Source: Brevundimonas sp. UBA5713 (GTDB lineage Bacteria; Pseudomonadota; Alphaproteobacteria; Caulobacterales; Caulobacteraceae). From it: 7,744 nucleotides of DNA. The stretch lies in assembly GCF_002419815.1 (NCBI RefSeq), contig NZ_DIGV01000002.1, forward strand, positions 1 through 7,744, read 5' to 3'. This document shows positions 6,686 to 7,744 of this stretch, piece after piece (the stretch's first letter is position 1; each line of letters begins with the position of its first letter). A program made the translations under genes and the position numbers. The notes beneath the pieces were generated by a model, which was given only the letters and a program-made list of their open reading frames with translations, ran no database searches and was not told the DNA's origin.

Positions 6686-7351
6686 ATGCAAGATACGCCT
6701 ACCGATCCGATGTCACCGCGTGCCAAAGAGCCGATGTTCAACATTCCCTTCCTGCCCATGTTGGCGGCGGTCGGGTTGGTCGCGCTTTATGCGGTGCAGG
6801 GAGACGTGAATCAGGCAGCCAATATTCTCGGCTTCCGCTCGACCGATCTGGGGCAGGGCCACTACACCGGCTTGATCACGCATATGATTGTGCACGGCAG
6901 TTGGATGCACGTGCTTATGAACTCGGTTGGAATCATCGCTTTTGGCGCGCCCGTCGCCCGCGATCTGTCGCGTGGCGTAGCTCCGCTTGCGTGGATTGCG
7001 CTCTTTATAATGTGCGGCATTGCCGGTGCCTTGGGCTATGCGGCGGTAAATATGGGCAGCGCGATTCCCATGATTGGCGCATCGGGCGCATTGTTCGGCC
7101 TGATCGGTGCCTCGCTTCGCTTGATGGCGGGACCGGGCATTCTGATTCCGCTCTTCCATCCAATGGTGATCCGCAGCGCTGTCGCGTGGCTGGCGGTCAC
7201 GGTTCTGGTCGGGTTGGCCGGTGGTTTTCTGGCTGGAGACTCGGCGAGGGTCGCCTGGGAGGCGCATTTGTTCGGATTCCTCGCTGGAATCGTTCTGATC
7301 GGACCGATTCACGCGCTGTGCGGTCTCAAACATCCGCCTCTAAGAGGTTGA
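6686..7351 (+). CDS. Rhomboid-family intramembrane serine protease
   Basis: A 221-residue polytopic membrane protein with the full rhomboid signature, predicted to cut transmembrane substrates within the bilayer of the inner membrane. The oxyanion motif H75-x3-N79 lies in HGSWMHVLMNS, the catalytic Ser133 in GASGALFG and the partner His194 in WEAHLFGFLAG. Hydrophobic stretches near 20-36, 63-88, 100-120, 127-147, 164-184 and 192-213 fit a six-helix core. The start is uncertain: the ATG at 6686 has no Shine-Dalgarno, ATG at 6710 (residue 9) and 6734 (residue 17) are also in frame, and the EPMFN segment looks like the usual family N-terminus, so 6686 or 6710 is favoured. It is read divergently from hfaA. 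Its substrate is unknown, and a link to the holdfast is suggested only by location. Confidence 0.93.
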   Translation: MQDTPTDPMSPRAKEPMFNIPFLPMLAAVGLVALYAVQGDVNQAANILGFRSTDLGQGHYTGLITHMIVHGSWMHVLMNSVGIIAFGAPVARDLSRGVAPLAWIALFIMCGIAGALGYAAVNMGSAIPMIGASGALFGLIGASLRLMAGPGILIPLFHPMVIRSAVAWLAVTVLVGLAGGFLAGDSARVAWEAHLFGFLAGIVLIGPIHALCGLKHPPLRG

Positions 7352-7641
7352 ATGAGGCCGTTACAGCGTTATTGCGCCACAATCTGCATGGGTTTTGCCG
7401 CATTTGGCGTTGGAATAGCTAGAATTCATCCCCAAAGGCCGCCTCGCTGTGGATCATTTGCACAATAGGCGATTCAACGCTTGAGCTTCGGGGGAGGGCT
7501 CACTACATACACATCAACGGCGGCGGCCACTTCCTCGGATCGGTTCGCAGCCACTGCCAATCTCTCAAACTAGAGTTTCGGCGCTTCACCGCGACGGACT
7601 GGGTTTGAGGTTTTCGGACTTCCTTCTTTAGAAGGCGCTCT
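7352..7641. other. Non-coding stretch upstream of the rRNA-type promoter
   Basis: I find no supported gene, tRNA or clear terminator in these roughly 290 bases; no reading frame on either strand has a convincing start, Shine-Dalgarno and protein-like composition. It includes a weak candidate promoter (7481-7509) and two small inverted repeats: AAACT/AGTTT at about 7567-7578 and CCTTCT/AGAAGG at 7622-7635. Neither is followed by a T-run. Confidence 0.55.
7481..7509 (+). promoter_or_regulatory. Possible additional upstream promoter
   Basis: TTGAGC (7481-7486) and TACATA (7504-7509) are separated by the optimal 17 bases. The matches to sigma-70 consensus are modest (4/6 and 3/6). Ribosomal RNA operons often have tandem promoters, so this could be a distal one, but chance occurrence is possible. 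Confidence 0.25.
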
Positions 7642-7698
7642 GAAAAAGATCGAAAGATCGGGTTGACACGGAGACGGGGGATCGGTAGATACCCGCCT
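7642..7698 (+). promoter_or_regulatory. Strong sigma-70 promoter with UP-like element, probably of an rRNA operon
   Basis: A perfect -35 TTGACA (7663-7668), a 17-base spacer and -10 TAGATA (7686-7691) predict a transcription start near 7697-7699. An A-rich tract with GATCGAAAGATC lies at 7642-7659, about -40 to -56, where alpha-subunit-binding UP elements sit in rRNA promoters. The bases after the -10 (CCCGCC) are all G/C, the discriminator type of promoters shut down by ppGpp in the stringent response. No coding start follows before the window ends. Confidence 0.8.
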
Positions 7699-7744
7699 CC
7701 TTCGAAGCGGCTCCGGCCGGTTCGGTCGGGTCGAAAAGTTCTTT
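7698..7744 (+). ncRNA. Start of the 16S rRNA leader transcript (partial at right edge)
   Basis: Downstream of the promoter is untranslated sequence with a 7-bp hairpin (CCGGCCG 7713-7719 with CGGTCGG 7723-7729, one G-U pair). It ends in GTTCTTT (7738-7744), which matches the beginning of the boxA antitermination element (TGCTCTTTAACA type) of rRNA leaders. The mature 16S rRNA is not in the window. The identification rests on the promoter type plus the truncated boxA, so it remains a strong inference. Confidence 0.6.

Noticed and set aside
6578..6691. Longer HfaA from the ATG at 6691
   Set aside because: It adds 38 polar residues before the signal peptide and overlaps the divergent rhomboid start.
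6577..7422. 281-codon plus-strand frame overlapping the rhomboid gene
   Set aside because: The overlapping frame encodes an unmistakable rhomboid with all catalytic residues. This one is Arg/Cys/Ser-rich noise.
7395..7425. TTGCCG with GCTAGAAT as a Caulobacter-type promoter
   Set aside because: GCTAGAAT is near the GCTANAWC -10 consensus, but its spacing to any TTG-type -35 is wrong for either promoter model.

Overview
The window comes from a holdfast-making alphaproteobacterium of the order Caulobacterales. The main evidence is an intact minus-strand cluster with the order, sizes and signatures of the Caulobacter holdfast anchor operon hfaA-hfaB-hfaD. These are a small curlin-like secreted protein, a CsgG-type outer-membrane lipoprotein and a larger Asn/Ala/Thr-rich secreted protein. 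The DNA is moderately GC-rich, and intact genes occupy most of it. I saw no transposase, integrase, CRISPR array or tRNA. The genus cannot be fixed from this sequence.

Layout from left to right. (1) 3-821 (+): the 3' part of an uncharacterised protein, open at the left edge. It has a Pro/Cys/Gly-rich stretch, a short Asn/Val and Ala/Asn tract, and a conserved-looking Cys-containing C-terminal region. (2) 844-873: a strong hairpin terminator between convergent genes. (3) 892-3777 (-): a large periplasmic M16 zinc peptidase. (4) 3778-3946: the intergenic region holding the peptidase's putative control elements, an 18-bp perfect palindrome and a leader hairpin. (5) 3947-6577 (-): hfaA, hfaB and hfaD in that transcription order, packed so tightly that hfaA/hfaB share ATGA and hfaB/hfaD overlap by 74 bases. 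(6) 6578-6685: a divergent promoter region. (7) 6686-7351 (+): a rhomboid intramembrane serine protease. (8) 7352-7744: non-coding DNA that ends in a near-consensus sigma-70 promoter with an A-rich upstream element, a GC-rich discriminator and the start of a boxA-like element. This is what is expected immediately upstream of a 16S rRNA gene, which would lie just outside the right edge.

How the genes work together. From the family's known biology, HfaB would be the outer-membrane channel that carries HfaA and HfaD to the cell surface. There they form an amyloid-like anchor fixing the polar holdfast adhesin to the envelope. The two proteases flanking the operon could process or clear anchor subunits, but that is inference from position only. 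The partial gene at the left resembles a secreted surface protein and contains an Asn/Val tract that makes it a speculative extra envelope or anchor candidate.
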